Shown here in pieces: positions 53,069 through 63,333 of a stretch of 64,000 nucleotides of DNA. Position 1 is the first letter of the stretch; each line of letters begins with the position of its first letter. The position numbers and the translations under genes were made by a program. The notes under the pieces were generated by a model. That model was given only the letters and a program-made list of their open reading frames with translations. It did not search any database and was not told where the DNA came from. Origin of the DNA: Streptococcus viridans (lineage in GTDB: Bacteria; Bacillota; Bacilli; Lactobacillales; Streptococcaceae); the NCBI RefSeq assembly GCF_900636365.1, contig NZ_LR134266.1, forward strand, positions 1,811,501 through 1,875,500, written 5' to 3'.

Positions 53069-56000
53069 TTACTTGGCCTTATCGGCTCTTTTTTTCTTAT
53101 CATCCAGCACAGCACCAGCAAGTCCTGCTGCTAGGATTCCTGCTACAAGGCTTGCGACGCTTTCTTCCGTTCCCGTATTTGGTAATCTACCTTCGGAAAC
53201 TGAAGTTACTGAAACTGCTGGTGTTTGAGCTATTTTCTCGACTTCCTTCCCTGCTGAAACGATTCCTTTCTGACTGACAGGGTCCACCCCAACAGATGAC
53301 TTAGAAGTTTCTGCTAGCTCTGGTCTTTCTGAGGCATGAGGATGTTCTGAGTTCGGAAGCGGTTGTGGCTCTGGTTGTGGTTGTAGTTGTGGCTGCAGCT
53401 CTGGCTCTGGTTGCGGCTGTGGTTGTGGTTGTGGCTGTGGTGTTGGCTTGTCACTTGGATTTTCCGTTGGAACTTCCTTGGTGCCGACTTCTGTGATCTC
53501 TGCTACCGGTTCCACCTCGACAAAAGCATCGACTTCCTTACGTGTTTCCACTCCGTTTTCTTGTGATACTTCTACAAGATGGAGCTTGCGTCCTGCTTGG
53601 CCTTCTTGCACAAGCTTCTTCTCACCTTTCGGCAAGCTATCATTTGGACGTTCTTCATGCGCAAAATCAAGTCCCTCTGCCTCAATGATAAGTTCTGGCT
53701 TCGTATGAACCAGATTCTTAACCCCTTCTTCAGGAATGGCCGAGCCTGTAGGTGCTTTTGCGGATAGAGAAAGTTGATATACTTTTTCGAGCTTGCCATC
53801 TTCTGAGACAACCTTGACAAGAACCGGAGCATTGGCACTTTTAGCATCCACGACCGTAACGGCTGTTCCATTCTTGCCTTGTGCTGAAACGATTGGACGT
53901 TCTCCCTCATACTCTAGATGATAATCTGTCACATCTGCTTTAAAACCTTCTAGGTCTTTGCCATTCACTTGGATCGTGACATCAGTTGTTGCCTGGGCCT
54001 CTTCTGTTGGGGCATAGGCGCTCAATTCAACGATTCCGATTCCTTTAAGATTTTCATCACGGACCATTCTTAAACGGATGGCTTTGGTTCTGGTTTCGTT
54101 GAAGCTGAGGTTAGAGATATAACCAGGCTCAAAGGCATAATCCAAGCTGTAAGGAATTTCTTCCCAGTTAGAGGCCTGGTTAAATGGATGATCTGGAAGA
54201 TTCTTCAGATTGCCATAATCATCCGGAACATCAAAGTCTGGACCAATGTAGCGTTCAAGAACCGTTTTCGTTGGCAGACCTGTTTCCTGATCTGCAAAGA
54301 AATCGACTGCTACTTTATTGACTAAGCGCTCTGTTACTTGACCATTTTTCTTGAAAATGAGACCAGCAAACACTTCGGTTTGATCTGGCTCTCTCTTCCA
54401 GTTGGTCCAACGGTAGTACTCGTTGTAGCCACCATCATTGATGTAATCGATATAGTCGATTTGATTTGGATCGAGATCGTTGGTTTCACTAGCAAATGCT
54501 CTGGTATCCTCTGCATTGTAGTCACGGTTCACAGAGAGGATTTCTCCTGTCTTTTCTGACACCCGGACGGTCAGCTGAGCTGTCAGATCATAACCGAGGA
54601 CCTTTCCTTCTAACGTGAAGTTGCCTTCATGAGAAAGTGCATCAGCTGGGATAGCCTGCCAGTCCACCGTCAGTTCCTTGCGTTCATAACCTGTGTCCCC
54701 TTTGAAGTAGACACCTACTGTAGATGGTAGAACCAGATCTTGACCGACTTTGACAAAACGTCTGCCTGCTTCTACTGCTACTGGGGTAGCTTGTTTCAGT
54801 TTTTCTGCATCACTTGTGAGATGGAGGCGGTATTCTTGTAAGATAGTACCATCTTCTGCTTTATGGATGACACGGATTGGCTCACCTTCATGGACGCTTG
54901 GCACAACCGTTGCAAGACCGTGATGGCTAGCCGTCGCTTCCACTTGTGGATAAGCCCGATCACGCGCATCGATGTAGTAATCGGTCACACTTGGATTAAC
55001 TCCTGGTAAAACCTCACCGTTGACACGAATGGTCACCTGGCTCTTTTCTTCTGCCGCAACCTTATTGGCAAATACCTGAATCTCTGAAATAGAGCTTCCA
55101 CGTTTGCCTTCTGGTGTCTTCATACGGATACGAACAGCATAGGTGTCGACTTTATCAAAACTGAAATGATTCATCTTGCCAGCTGCTACCGGTTCTTCAA
55201 CGGTTAGGTTGCTGACTTCTTTCCAGTTGGCTGGATTGTTAAATGGATGGTCTGTTTCGTCTTTGACGCGATTTGGATTGCTTGGAACAGTTGGGATTTG
55301 TTCCCCTGTATAGTACTCAATCACATATTCACTTGGAGCCCCAACGCCGTGGTCTTCGTGGAAACCAACATGGAGGTTGTCCACTGCTCGCTTGGTCAAG
55401 ATACCAGAATCCCCAAACAAGATACCAACAGAATCTTCCGCATTGTCACGGCCCCAGTTGGTCCAACGGTTAGCTGGAGCATCGGTAAAGGAGATGACCT
55501 TATCATTGACCTTAGCAACTGGATCCGCATCGTTAGAGTCACTTGCAAAAGCGAGTGGCAAGACTGATCCTGTCCATTGCTCAGCTACATTGGCTCCCTT
55601 GACTGTGGTGCTAGAAACACGAATATGAAGACGTGTTGGAAGGTTGGTTCCTTCTACACGGCCTGCTATGACAACTTCTCCTTCTTGGGCCAAGAGTTGC
55701 GGATCGACCGCATCCCAGGCCACCTTGGCAGCATAGGTCTTGCCATTGGAGTGATAAGTCCGCACGCTTTCTGGAAGGGCTGGTTTTTCACCAACTGGCG
55801 TTGTCGTGCTGACTTCTTCTACAGCGATAATGCCTTCAACGGTGACTTGAGCTTGGGCTTCTTTTTCCACACCCTCTACATGACCTGTGACTGTAAAGCT
55901 ATGGTAATCCTTGACTTGATCTGCTGCCACGGTATCCCAGGTCACACGTTTTTCTTTCGGGAATCCCTTATCATACTCGACCAAGACGGTCTCTGGAAGA

Positions 56001-59000
56001 GCTGGCAAAACGTTTCGATCGGTGCTGATCCGTACAGGACGCACCTTGACAACCGTCTTTTCTTCAGGATTTGGCGTGATGGTAAAGGTGACTTCTCCCG
56101 TTTGTCCTTGGAAGCTAGCTTGTAAATGAACCAATCCTGCTTCTCGCAATTCCAAACCTTTATTGGTTGCGACTGCTTTTCCTTGACTTCCCGCTGCTGT
56201 TGCCACATCGATTTGATCTGCTTTGAGACTTGCCTGGCTACCATCTTGGTAATGAGCAATGACTTCAAGTAGTACTGTTTGGTCTTCCTTGAGTTCTTGC
56301 CCTTCTGGCAGACGCAATTCTAAACGTTGGATCTGTGGACTTTCTTCTTGGAATTGGACCACATAGGTCTGTACAGCTCCCGTATCCTTAGCGGTAACAT
56401 AGATTTGAGCTTTCAAACCATTTTCACGGCTAGCTTGTAGTACCGTCACTTGGGCATTTTCTGCACTTGCTGTGACTTGACCTGGCTCTTGCCCATAAGC
56501 GAGGGAACGGAAAATGGTATGGTTGCCACTACCAAATTTTGGAAGGGCTACCCCATCTAGCTGAACCGTTGGTTTCTTAGCCTTGGCTACATCTCCTCCT
56601 GCAACCACTAGCGTCGCTTGGACCGTTTCCCCATTGCCTAGGAGACCTGTCGCCTTCAAGCGAGCACCTGGTGTGGACAACTGATCTTCTTGACCAGCTT
56701 CCAAGGTCCATTGATCAACTTCATAGCTAACTGTCCGGCCATCTGTGAAGACCAATTGCACTGTCTTATCCACTGTCGTTAGATCTGCTCCCTGTGGGAT
56801 TTGTTTGATAACTGGAAGGACTTGCTCCACACCGATCACATCGACCAGAGCTTCGACCGTCCGTCCTTGAACATGACCTGTCACCCGGACTTGGCCAGCA
56901 CGACTATAGTCTGCTGCATCCCATTCGACGGCTTCTTCTTGGGCCTTGCCATCACTATAGACGACAGATACGTGACTTGGAAGTTCAGGATTTTGTCCCA
57001 AGTACACTTGAGTTCGAACCGGTTCGACCCCCAAGACAGAGCGTTCTTCCTGGTCCTTCTTACCAGTAAAGAGGCTAACTTGGTCTGACTGCAAGCGGTC
57101 TGAGTCTGCATACAGGGTAAAGGCACCTGCTTGCTCAGTCGATTTGACAATGACAACCCCTTTGCCGTTAAAGGCCCGACGTTGCCATGAGCCATCTTCC
57201 TGCGCTTTGTAGCGTTCCCGGCTGGCTTGTTCCCCGTTATCGACACCGACAATTTGACCTTGCCCATGCAGATGGAAATGCACCAAGTTATTGGCAGTTG
57301 GGACCACACGACCTTCTTCATCGACGATTTCATAGGTAATATAGGTCAGATCCTTGCCGTCTGCTGCAATCGCGTGTTCTTCTTTCAATAGACGAACACC
57401 GGCTGGCTTCCCAGCTGTCTCGATCTGATCACGGGCGATCACTTCGCCTGCTTCGTTGCGCGCAATAGCTTCCACTTTACCTGGTACATAAGGAACCAAC
57501 CACTCTAGATAGAGTTCATCCGGATTTGCCCCTTCTTGGTAGGTCCGGCCATCTGCTGTGGTCTTCTTGGTAAAGGTCTTGACCCCTTGTGATTCCCCAT
57601 TGACAATCAATTCCACACTGTGGGCATTAGAGAAGGACCGAACAGGGATCCGACCTTCTTCATCCATGACACGATTGGCCAATTCTGGATTTTCCCAGTT
57701 CCAATGCGGTAAGAGATGGACCATTGGATGTTTCTCAGCTGACAACCATTGACTTTGGTACAGGTAAAAATCATTCTTCGGAAGGCCGGCAGTATCGACA
57801 ATACCGAAATAAGAACTTTTCACAGGTGTGTCATTTTGGTTGTGCCATGGTGTTGGCTCACCGATATAGTCGGTACCTGTCCAGATAAATTGCCCTGCAT
57901 AGCCGGCATGATCGCGGTCAAAGGTCCAAGAGGCTGTCGCTGTCCGACCCCAACCAACCCGGTCATTGCCGTAGTCTGATTGTTCATAGTGGCGGTCTTC
58001 TTGGTTGCTTCCGACCCATTCTCTTTCAGGGTGGTAGTAAGAGCCCCGTGTCCGCGTCGCAGAAGAGGTTTCAGAACCATAAATGAGCCAGTTTGGGTGT
58101 TTAGCTCGTAGGCTTTCATAGTTGGCCTCTGAATAGTTAAATCCAACTGCATCGAGCTCTGCCGCTACCTTTTCATGCCCTCCTGATCCATCACCAAAGC
58201 GGAATTTATCAGCTCCCATGGTGACATAGCGAGTTGCGTCCACTTCCTTGATGGTCTTTACGAGACGACGAACGGTTGCGACAGACTTATCAGATCCATC
58301 TGCCTCACCGATTTCGTTACCGATTGACCACATCACAATAGAAGGATTGTTCTTGCCTCGCTCTACCATGGTTCGAAGGTCATAGTCAGACCACTTATCC
58401 CCTTTACGAGCTTCTGGATGCGTTGCATCCTTTTCAAAGAATCGACCGTAATCGTATTGTTTCTTACCACCATACCAAGTATCAAAAGCTTCTTCTTGGA
58501 CCATCAAGCCCAACTCGGCCGCAATTTGCAAGGTTTGTTCACTGGCTGGGTTGTGGGTCGTCCGGATGGCATTGACTCCCATGTCCTTCATCTGTTTGAG
58601 GCGACGGTATTCAGCCTTGTAATTTTCCTCAGCTCCGAGAGCCCCATGGTCATGGTGAAGGGAAACACCGTGGAATTTCGTAGCCACTCCGTTAAGGAAG
58701 AAGCCCCCTTCTGGTGTCCAGTTCAGATAGCGGTAGCCAAAGCGTTCCTTTTGCACATCGACCAACTGCGAATCCCGATAGACCCGCGTATACAGCGTAT
58801 AGAGAGCTGGGTTATTGGTCTTCACATCCCAGAGGGTCGGTTTTTCAACATGAAGAGTATGAGACAGGTTGATCTCTTGACCAGCCAAAACGGATTGAAC
58901 TTCACTACGTACCTTTTCACTGACCACTTGACCATTTTGATCGACGATTTCGTATTCTGCATAAATACTATGGGCTTGATCATCTTGGTTAACAATACGA

Positions 59001-59923
59001 CTCTTCACAAGAGTATCGACTGCCCCATTCTGTTGTTCTTCTAATTTTGAACTCGTGATGGTGGTCCCATACTTAGCCACATGAACCTTGTCCGTCACAC
59101 TGAGTTTGACATCACGATAGATCCCACTTCCAGAATACCAACGACTACTTGGTTGTTGGTTGACTACATGAACCGCGATGGTATTTTCACTTCCATCCGC
59201 ATTCAAATAAGGAGTAATATCATAAGAAAAAGCATTGTAGCCATTTGGATAATGACCAACAAATTGCCCATTTACATAGACTTTCGAATCCATGTAAACT
59301 CCACCAAATTCCAAACGCACCTTCTTATCGAGGTCCTTGTCTTCCAAACGGAAGGTCTTGCGATACCAAGCATCCCCACCGTTTAATTGTCCCCCTTCAT
59401 TTTGAGCCGGAGAGTTGTGATCGAAGTCAAAGAAGATTGACCAATCGTGGGGTAAATCTAATTTTTTCCAGTTTTTAACATCCACCTGGCGACCTTCTGC
59501 ACCAGGAGCTGCATTTAATTTGAAATACCAGTCCTTGTTAAAGTCTCGTTCGCGATCTTGCACCATGTCCTCCGCTACCTGTTTTTGGTCTTTCGTAGCC
59601 TCTTCAGTAGCCCCAGCAGAACGTTCACTTGTTTGAGGTTCCACCTGTGGCTGTTCGACTTCGCTCTCATTTCTTTCAGGAGTAATGACAGCAGGCGCCT
59701 CTAAGGTTGTTGAAGCTTTATCACTTGTCACAACCTCTCCATTCGTTACCTCTGACGCTTCCCTTGTGGACGTCATCTCCTCTTCTGTTACAGCTCTTCC
59801 TTCTTCTTCTGCCAATACTGATGGAGCTCCAAAAAAAGATACACCGATTAAAACAGAACAAGCTCCAACCGCGAGCTTGCGAATACTAAATACACTGCGC
59901 TTTTCAAAAAAAGACTTTCCCAT
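53069..59923 (-). CDS. bgaA: Giant surface beta-galactosidase, BgaA-like (GH2)
   Basis: The 2284-residue protein has a YSIRK-type signal (VFSIRKLAVGACSVLIGVSF) and an acidic linker. The GH2 sugar-binding, Ig and TIM-barrel modules follow (about 125-760), with acid/base Glu in MWSIGNEIGEADG (about residue 535) and nucleophile Glu in IYGSETSSATRTRG (about residue 617). Many Ig-like (Big_4-type) and carbohydrate-binding-like modules follow (about 950-2040). Next are a G5-like domain (about 2060-2145), a Pro/Gln repeat wall spanner (QPQPQPQPQPEP) and LPNTGTE with a membrane helix. Pneumococcal BgaA (2233 residues) has the same plan, cleaves terminal beta-1,4-galactose from host N-glycans and also acts as an adhesin. 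The start has GGAGG six bases upstream. Confidence 0.93.
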   Translation of the reverse strand: MGKSFFEKRSVFSIRKLAVGACSVLIGVSFFGAPSVLAEEEGRAVTEEEMTSTREASEVTNGEVVTSDKASTTLEAPAVITPERNESEVEQPQVEPQTSERSAGATEEATKDQKQVAEDMVQDRERDFNKDWYFKLNAAPGAEGRQVDVKNWKKLDLPHDWSIFFDFDHNSPAQNEGGQLNGGDAWYRKTFRLEDKDLDKKVRLEFGGVYMDSKVYVNGQFVGHYPNGYNAFSYDITPYLNADGSENTIAVHVVNQQPSSRWYSGSGIYRDVKLSVTDKVHVAKYGTTITSSKLEEQQNGAVDTLVKSRIVNQDDQAHSIYAEYEIVDQNGQVVSEKVRSEVQSVLAGQEINLSHTLHVEKPTLWDVKTNNPALYTLYTRVYRDSQLVDVQKERFGYRYLNWTPEGGFFLNGVATKFHGVSLHHDHGALGAEENYKAEYRRLKQMKDMGVNAIRTTHNPASEQTLQIAAELGLMVQEEAFDTWYGGKKQYDYGRFFEKDATHPEARKGDKWSDYDLRTMVERGKNNPSIVMWSIGNEIGEADGSDKSVATVRRLVKTIKEVDATRYVTMGADKFRFGDGSGGHEKVAAELDAVGFNYSEANYESLRAKHPNWLIYGSETSSATRTRGSYYHPEREWVGSNQEDRHYEQSDYGNDRVGWGRTATASWTFDRDHAGYAGQFIWTGTDYIGEPTPWHNQNDTPVKSSYFGIVDTAGLPKNDFYLYQSQWLSAEKHPMVHLLPHWNWENPELANRVMDEEGRIPVRSFSNAHSVELIVNGESQGVKTFTKKTTADGRTYQEGANPDELYLEWLVPYVPGKVEAIARNEAGEVIARDQIETAGKPAGVRLLKEEHAIAADGKDLTYITYEIVDEEGRVVPTANNLVHFHLHGQGQIVGVDNGEQASRERYKAQEDGSWQRRAFNGKGVVIVKSTEQAGAFTLYADSDRLQSDQVSLFTGKKDQEERSVLGVEPVRTQVYLGQNPELPSHVSVVYSDGKAQEEAVEWDAADYSRAGQVRVTGHVQGRTVEALVDVIGVEQVLPVIKQIPQGADLTTVDKTVQLVFTDGRTVSYEVDQWTLEAGQEDQLSTPGARLKATGLLGNGETVQATLVVAGGDVAKAKKPTVQLDGVALPKFGSGNHTIFRSLAYGQEPGQVTASAENAQVTVLQASRENGLKAQIYVTAKDTGAVQTYVVQFQEESPQIQRLELRLPEGQELKEDQTVLLEVIAHYQDGSQASLKADQIDVATAAGSQGKAVATNKGLELREAGLVHLQASFQGQTGEVTFTITPNPEEKTVVKVRPVRISTDRNVLPALPETVLVEYDKGFPKEKRVTWDTVAADQVKDYHSFTVTGHVEGVEKEAQAQVTVEGIIAVEEVSTTTPVGEKPALPESVRTYHSNGKTYAAKVAWDAVDPQLLAQEGEVVIAGRVEGTNLPTRLHIRVSSTTVKGANVAEQWTGSVLPLAFASDSNDADPVAKVNDKVISFTDAPANRWTNWGRDNAEDSVGILFGDSGILTKRAVDNLHVGFHEDHGVGAPSEYVIEYYTGEQIPTVPSNPNRVKDETDHPFNNPANWKEVSNLTVEEPVAAGKMNHFSFDKVDTYAVRIRMKTPEGKRGSSISEIQVFANKVAAEEKSQVTIRVNGEVLPGVNPSVTDYYIDARDRAYPQVEATASHHGLATVVPSVHEGEPIRVIHKAEDGTILQEYRLHLTSDAEKLKQATPVAVEAGRRFVKVGQDLVLPSTVGVYFKGDTGYERKELTVDWQAIPADALSHEGNFTLEGKVLGYDLTAQLTVRVSEKTGEILSVNRDYNAEDTRAFASETNDLDPNQIDYIDYINDGGYNEYYRWTNWKREPDQTEVFAGLIFKKNGQVTERLVNKVAVDFFADQETGLPTKTVLERYIGPDFDVPDDYGNLKNLPDHPFNQASNWEEIPYSLDYAFEPGYISNLSFNETRTKAIRLRMVRDENLKGIGIVELSAYAPTEEAQATTDVTIQVNGKDLEGFKADVTDYHLEYEGERPIVSAQGKNGTAVTVVDAKSANAPVLVKVVSEDGKLEKVYQLSLSAKAPTGSAIPEEGVKNLVHTKPELIIEAEGLDFAHEERPNDSLPKGEKKLVQEGQAGRKLHLVEVSQENGVETRKEVDAFVEVEPVAEITEVGTKEVPTENPSDKPTPQPQPQPQPQPEPELQPQLQPQPEPQPLPNSEHPHASERPELAETSKSSVGVDPVSQKGIVSAGKEVEKIAQTPAVSVTSVSEGRLPNTGTEESVASLVAGILAAGLAGAVLDDKKKRADKAK
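53370..53450 (-). repeat. Pro/Gln codon repeats in the wall-spanning part of the BgaA-like gene
   Basis: Short repeats alternating Pro and Gln/Glu codons encode PQPQPQPQPQPEPELQPQLQ-type sequence. Low-complexity DNA here can slip in length. Confidence 0.8.
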
Positions 59924-59952
59924 ATTTAACCTCCTATTGGGATTTTTTTAAA

Positions 59953-60038
59953 ATGTAAGCGCTTTCTAAAATGCGTTTGCAAATAAAGAAACTCTACATT
60001 TTAACTATACCAAAAGTTGAGCCTTTAACAAGAGAACA
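59953..60038 (-). promoter_or_regulatory. Promoter and two cre sites of the BgaA-like gene
   Basis: ATGTAAGCGCTTTCTA (59953-59968) is a near-consensus CcpA site. TTTGCAAACGCAT (59971-59983) is a second, weaker one. A promoter candidate lies upstream: minus-strand TTGTTA, 16 bases, TATAGT (60006-60011). The cre sites would thus lie in the early transcribed region, acting as roadblocks in glucose. The remaining bases to 60317 show no gene apart from the leader of the next, plus-strand gene. Confidence 0.65.
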
Positions 60039-60317
60039 GGCAAAGAATATATAGTTTGTACTAAAAGAACTATACTTTGTCGAACTGATTCTTATGAGCA
60101 TAAAATAGGATTGTGTAGAGAATAAATCTCTTTCATATACAAGAAATTGATAAAGAAGATAGTGCTGACGATCATCATTCAGTATAAAAGATTCAAGACC
60201 TCCTCTATATCCTGTTTGATTTTTTCTATGCCCTAAAAAGGGATTCTCCTGTCTGAAATAGTTGTCATTCCAGCGGAGATAAGGTAGAATGAAAAGTATG
60301 AATTGAAAGGATACCAC

Positions 60318-60788
60318 ATGAACTACATTATTACTTTTTTGATCTCCATGATTCCTCTGATAGAACTTCGTGGAGCTGTTCCCTATGCTATCTCTAGCGG
60401 AATTCCTCTCTGGCAAGCTCTTTTGATTGGGGTGATTGGAAACATGCTTCCTGTCCCTATTATCTTCTTTTTCGCTCGCCATATCCTGGAGTGGGGAAAA
60501 GAAAAACCTGTGATTGGGAATTTCTTTACTTGGTGTCTCAACAAGGGCCATCGTGGAGGTCAAAAATTGGAAGAAGCTGCAGGTGATAAGGGAATCTTTT
60601 GGGCCCTACTCCTCTTCGTCGGCATTCCCTTGCCAGGAACTGGAGCCTGGACTGGTACCCTCGCCGCTTCTATTCTAGACTGGGACTTCAAACGGAGCGT
60701 TTTAGCGGTCATGTTGGGAGTCATTCTAGCAGGGCTTATCATGGGAACCCTCTCGCTCCTCTTTGGACTCAATACCTTTGCGCATTAA
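60318..60788 (+). CDS. COG2426 family (small multi-drug export-like) membrane protein
   Basis: The 156-residue protein has about four membrane segments. MNYIITFLISMIPLIELRGA with PYAISSGIPLWQALLIG, and the later VGIPLPGTGAWTGTLAAS, match the COG2426 family, annotated as putative small multi-drug export proteins. The PGTGAWTG loop resembles half-repeats of DedA/SNARE-associated membrane proteins. Transport function is unproven. The start at 60318 has GAAAGGA; a TTG five codons upstream is less likely. Confidence 0.85.
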   Translation: MNYIITFLISMIPLIELRGAVPYAISSGIPLWQALLIGVIGNMLPVPIIFFFARHILEWGKEKPVIGNFFTWCLNKGHRGGQKLEEAAGDKGIFWALLLFVGIPLPGTGAWTGTLAASILDWDFKRSVLAVMLGVILAGLIMGTLSLLFGLNTFAH

Positions 60789-60836
60789 GAAAAAAATAAA
60801 AGCATGGTATCAGATTAGGAAATACCTTCTTCGATC

Positions 60837-60966
60837 CTTTCCTTATGTGAGTACGGACGTCAGCGAACTTCTACGAAGTTCCATGACTTAGTTTTGGATC
60901 TAAGGTTCCAAAACTCCCGAGTGCTTGAAACAGCAATGTTTCAAGTACTTTTCTCACGGCGGAAAG
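60837..60966 (-). repeat. Modular structured repeat, copy B (130 bp)
   Basis: Reads on the minus strand with ends CTTTCC-GCC-GTGAG and CTCAC-ATAA-GGAAAG. P2 is CTTGAAACA/TGTTTCAAG, P3 AGTTTTGGA/TCCAAAACT and P4 GAACTTC/GAAGTTC. The end sequences, P4 and GCTGACGTCCGTACTCAC are almost identical to copy A, while P2 differs by paired changes and P3 is a short unrelated stem. It lies between the COG2426 gene and the tsf terminator. No gene lies in the surrounding 60789-61080. Confidence 0.85.
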
Positions 60967-61080
60967 CCTCAGTATGTATTTGAATTAATTTTCAGTCAGA
61001 ATATCTCCGTTATTTTATGAATTCTAAGTTTTTAATAGTTAGAAAATGCCTAAAACAAATGTCTTAGGTATCTTCCTTAC

Positions 61081-61116
61081 AAAAAAAGAGGTTTCCACCG
61101 AAACCTCTTTTTTTTA
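61081..61116 (-). terminator. Terminator after tsf
   Basis: AAAGAGGTTTC, GGTG, GAAACCTCTTT, then T-run on the minus strand directly after the tsf stop codon. Confidence 0.88.
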
Positions 61117-61119
61117 TTC

Positions 61120-62160
61120 TTAGTTGTTAAGAGCTGCTGCCATTGTAGCTGCAACTTCTGCTTCAAAATCATTTGAAGCTTTTTCAATACCTTCACCAAC
61201 TTCAAAGCGAACGAATTCAACAACTGAAGCATTTACTGATTCAAGGTAAGCTTCCACTGTCTTGCTGTCATCCATGATGTAAACTTGTGCAAGAAGAGTG
61301 TAGGCTTGATCAACTTTCGTGTTGTCCAAGAAGAAGCGATCCATTTTACCTGGGATGATTTTATCCCAGATTTTTTCTGGTTTACCTTCAGCTGCCAATT
61401 CAGCTTTGATATCTTCTTCAGCTTGAGCGACAACTTCGTCAGTCAATTGAGCTTTAGAACCATACTTCAAGTGTGGAAGAGCTGGTTTACCAACCATTGC
61501 ACGGCTTTCGTTGTCTTGGTCGATCACGTGGTTCAATTGTGCCAACTCATCTTTCACGAATTGCTCATCCAACTCTTTGTATGAAAGAACAGTTGGTTTC
61601 ATTGCAGCGATGTGCATTGAAATTTGTTTAGCAAGTGCTTCGTCTCCACCTTCGACAACAGAGATAACACCGATACGTCCACCGTTGTGTTGGTATGCAC
61701 CGAAGTGTTGTGCATCTGTTTTTTCAAGCAAAGCAAAACGACGGAATGAGATTTTTTCTCCGATTGTAGCTGTTGCAGATACGTATGCTGCTTCAAGAGT
61801 TTCACCTGAAGGCATTGTCAAAGCAAGAGCTTCTTCGTTGTTAGCTGGTTTACCTTCAGCGATGACTTTCGCTGTTTCGTTTACCAATTCAACGAATTGA
61901 GCGTTTTTCGCAACGAAGTCAGTTTCAGCATTTACTTCAACTACTGCTGCAACGTTACCGTTCACATAAACACCAGTCAAACCTTCAGCGGCAACACGGT
62001 CAGCTTTCTTAGCTGCCTTAGCCATACCTTTTTCGCGAAGCAATTCGATTGCTTTTTCGATGTCACCATCAACCTCAACCAAGGCTTTCTTAGCGTCCAT
62101 GACACCAGCACCAGATTTTTCACGCAACTCTTTAACAAGTTTAGCTGTAATTTCTGCCAT
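61120..62160 (-). CDS. tsf: Elongation factor Ts
   Basis: EF-Ts recycles EF-Tu by GDP release. The 346 residues open with [20 protein letters not shown] and then [23 protein letters not shown] near residue 79 is the conserved EF-Tu contact. The two core subdomains follow. It is co-transcribed with rpsB across a hairpin. Confidence 0.97.
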   Translation of the reverse strand: MAEITAKLVKELREKSGAGVMDAKKALVEVDGDIEKAIELLREKGMAKAAKKADRVAAEGLTGVYVNGNVAAVVEVNAETDFVAKNAQFVELVNETAKVIAEGKPANNEEALALTMPSGETLEAAYVSATATIGEKISFRRFALLEKTDAQHFGAYQHNGGRIGVISVVEGGDEALAKQISMHIAAMKPTVLSYKELDEQFVKDELAQLNHVIDQDNESRAMVGKPALPHLKYGSKAQLTDEVVAQAEEDIKAELAAEGKPEKIWDKIIPGKMDRFFLDNTKVDQAYTLLAQVYIMDDSKTVEAYLESVNASVVEFVRFEVGEGIEKASNDFEAEVAATMAAALNN

Positions 62161-62183
62161 TTTGATTCTCCTATATTTTTTTA

Positions 62184-62218
62184 AAAATAGGAGAGCCGGG
62201 CTAAGCCCCGCCCTCCTA
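62184..62218 (-). promoter_or_regulatory. Hairpin between rpsB and tsf
   Basis: TAGGAG-GGCGGGGC and GCCCGGC-CTCCTA form a GC-rich stem followed by T/A-rich sequence, between the rpsB stop and tsf. It is likely a partial terminator or processing site adjusting tsf expression. Confidence 0.6.
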
Positions 62219-62238
62219 GGTAATTACGATTGTAATAA

Positions 62239-63021
62239 TTAAGCGTTGTCGCCTTCTACAACTTCAACGATTTCTTCGATTGAATCTGCTTGAGTTTCAG
62301 TTGCTGCCAATTCAGCTTCAACTGATGCAACTGCATCTTCACCTTGACGTCCTTCGATAACAGCGTCAGCCATTTTCGCAGTGATCAATTTAACAGCGCG
62401 GATAGCATCATCGTTTGCTGGGATGATTACATCGATATCGTCTGGATCAGTGTTTGTGTCGACCATCGCTACAACTGGGATACCCAATTTCTTAGCTTCT
62501 TTAACAGCGATTTGCTCTTTGTGTGGGTCAACAACGTACATTACGTCTGGGATACGAGGCATATCTTCGATACCACCCAAGAATTTTTCAAGACGAGCGC
62601 GTTGTTTGTTAAGAAGTGCCACTTCTTTCTTAGGAAGAACATCGAAGATTCCTTCTTCTTCCATGCGTTTGATTTCTTTCAAACGAGCGATACGTTTTTG
62701 GATTGTTCCCCAGTTAGTAAGGGTACCACCCAACCAACGGTGGTTGATGTAGTATTGACCTGAACGAACAGCTTCTTCAGCAACAGCTTCAGCAGCTTGT
62801 TTCTTAGTACCAACAAACAATACAACTGCGTCGTTTGCAGCAGCATCACGCATGAAGTCATATGCTTGGTCAGCGTATTTTACAGTTTGTTGCAAGTCGA
62901 TAACGTGGATTCCGTTACGCTCAGTGAAGATGTACTTAGCCATCTTAGGGTTCCAGCGACGAGTTTGGTGACCAAAGTGTACACCAGCCTCAAGAAGTTG
63001 TTTCATTGAAATTACTGCCAT
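62239..63021 (-). CDS. rpsB: 30S ribosomal protein S2
   Basis: The 260-residue protein begins [20 protein letters not shown], the S2 signature region, and has the second signature [19 protein letters not shown] near residue 155. The acidic C-terminal tail is typical of streptococci. The start at 63021 has AAAGGAG; the reading frame continues upstream through the leader, which is not translated. Confidence 0.97.
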   Translation of the reverse strand: MAVISMKQLLEAGVHFGHQTRRWNPKMAKYIFTERNGIHVIDLQQTVKYADQAYDFMRDAAANDAVVLFVGTKKQAAEAVAEEAVRSGQYYINHRWLGGTLTNWGTIQKRIARLKEIKRMEEEGIFDVLPKKEVALLNKQRARLEKFLGGIEDMPRIPDVMYVVDPHKEQIAVKEAKKLGIPVVAMVDTNTDPDDIDVIIPANDDAIRAVKLITAKMADAVIEGRQGEDAVASVEAELAATETQADSIEEIVEVVEGDNA

Positions 63022-63171
63022 GAGTAAATTCTCCTTTTTGTTTTTTTCTCCTCTCCCAGACGTCAGCTTGCAACACGACCACAAGGGCAACGGTGCCACA
63101 ATGGTTCCGGGATGAGTATTTATTGCTTTACGCAACTTTATTAGTATAGCAGATTTAGAAGCTTTTTGCAA
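63022..63171 (-). promoter_or_regulatory. rpsB promoter and long structured leader
   Basis: Minus-strand TTGCAA (63166-63171), 17 bases, TATACT (63143-63148) is a strong promoter. The about 115-nt leader contains GGAACCATTGTGGCACCGTT and CCCTTGTGGTCGTGTTGC, with paired segments. S2 leaders that bind S2 itself are known in bacteria, so autoregulation is likely but not proven here. Confidence 0.65.
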
Positions 63172-63294
63172 GTCATTTGAGAGAAATTCCTAGACTTTCC
63201 TGCTTTTCTTCAGGACCTTCCTCCTTCCTTTTATTTTTTCTGCTCGATTCTCATTCTTTCCCTTTCAGAGGACTTTTGTCTGAAATTTTTTCTT

Positions 63295-63323
63295 GACCTT
63301 ATCTGATTTTTAAGATAAAATAG
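63295..63323 (+). promoter_or_regulatory. Promoter of tRNA-Cys
   Basis: TTGACC, 17 bases, TAAAAT, ending about ten bases before the tRNA. Confidence 0.65.
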
Positions 63324-63333
63324 AATATGTTGT

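Noticed and set aside
59994-60563. 189-codon minus-strand frame
   Set aside because: It overlaps the COG2426 gene and the bgaA promoter, has no ribosome binding site and no recognisable domain.
63293-63310. CtsR-like box before tRNA-Cys (CTTGACCTTATCTGATT, close to the ctsR site)
   Set aside because: The second heptamer has a mismatch, and the sequence is fully accounted for by the -35 box and spacer of the tRNA promoter.
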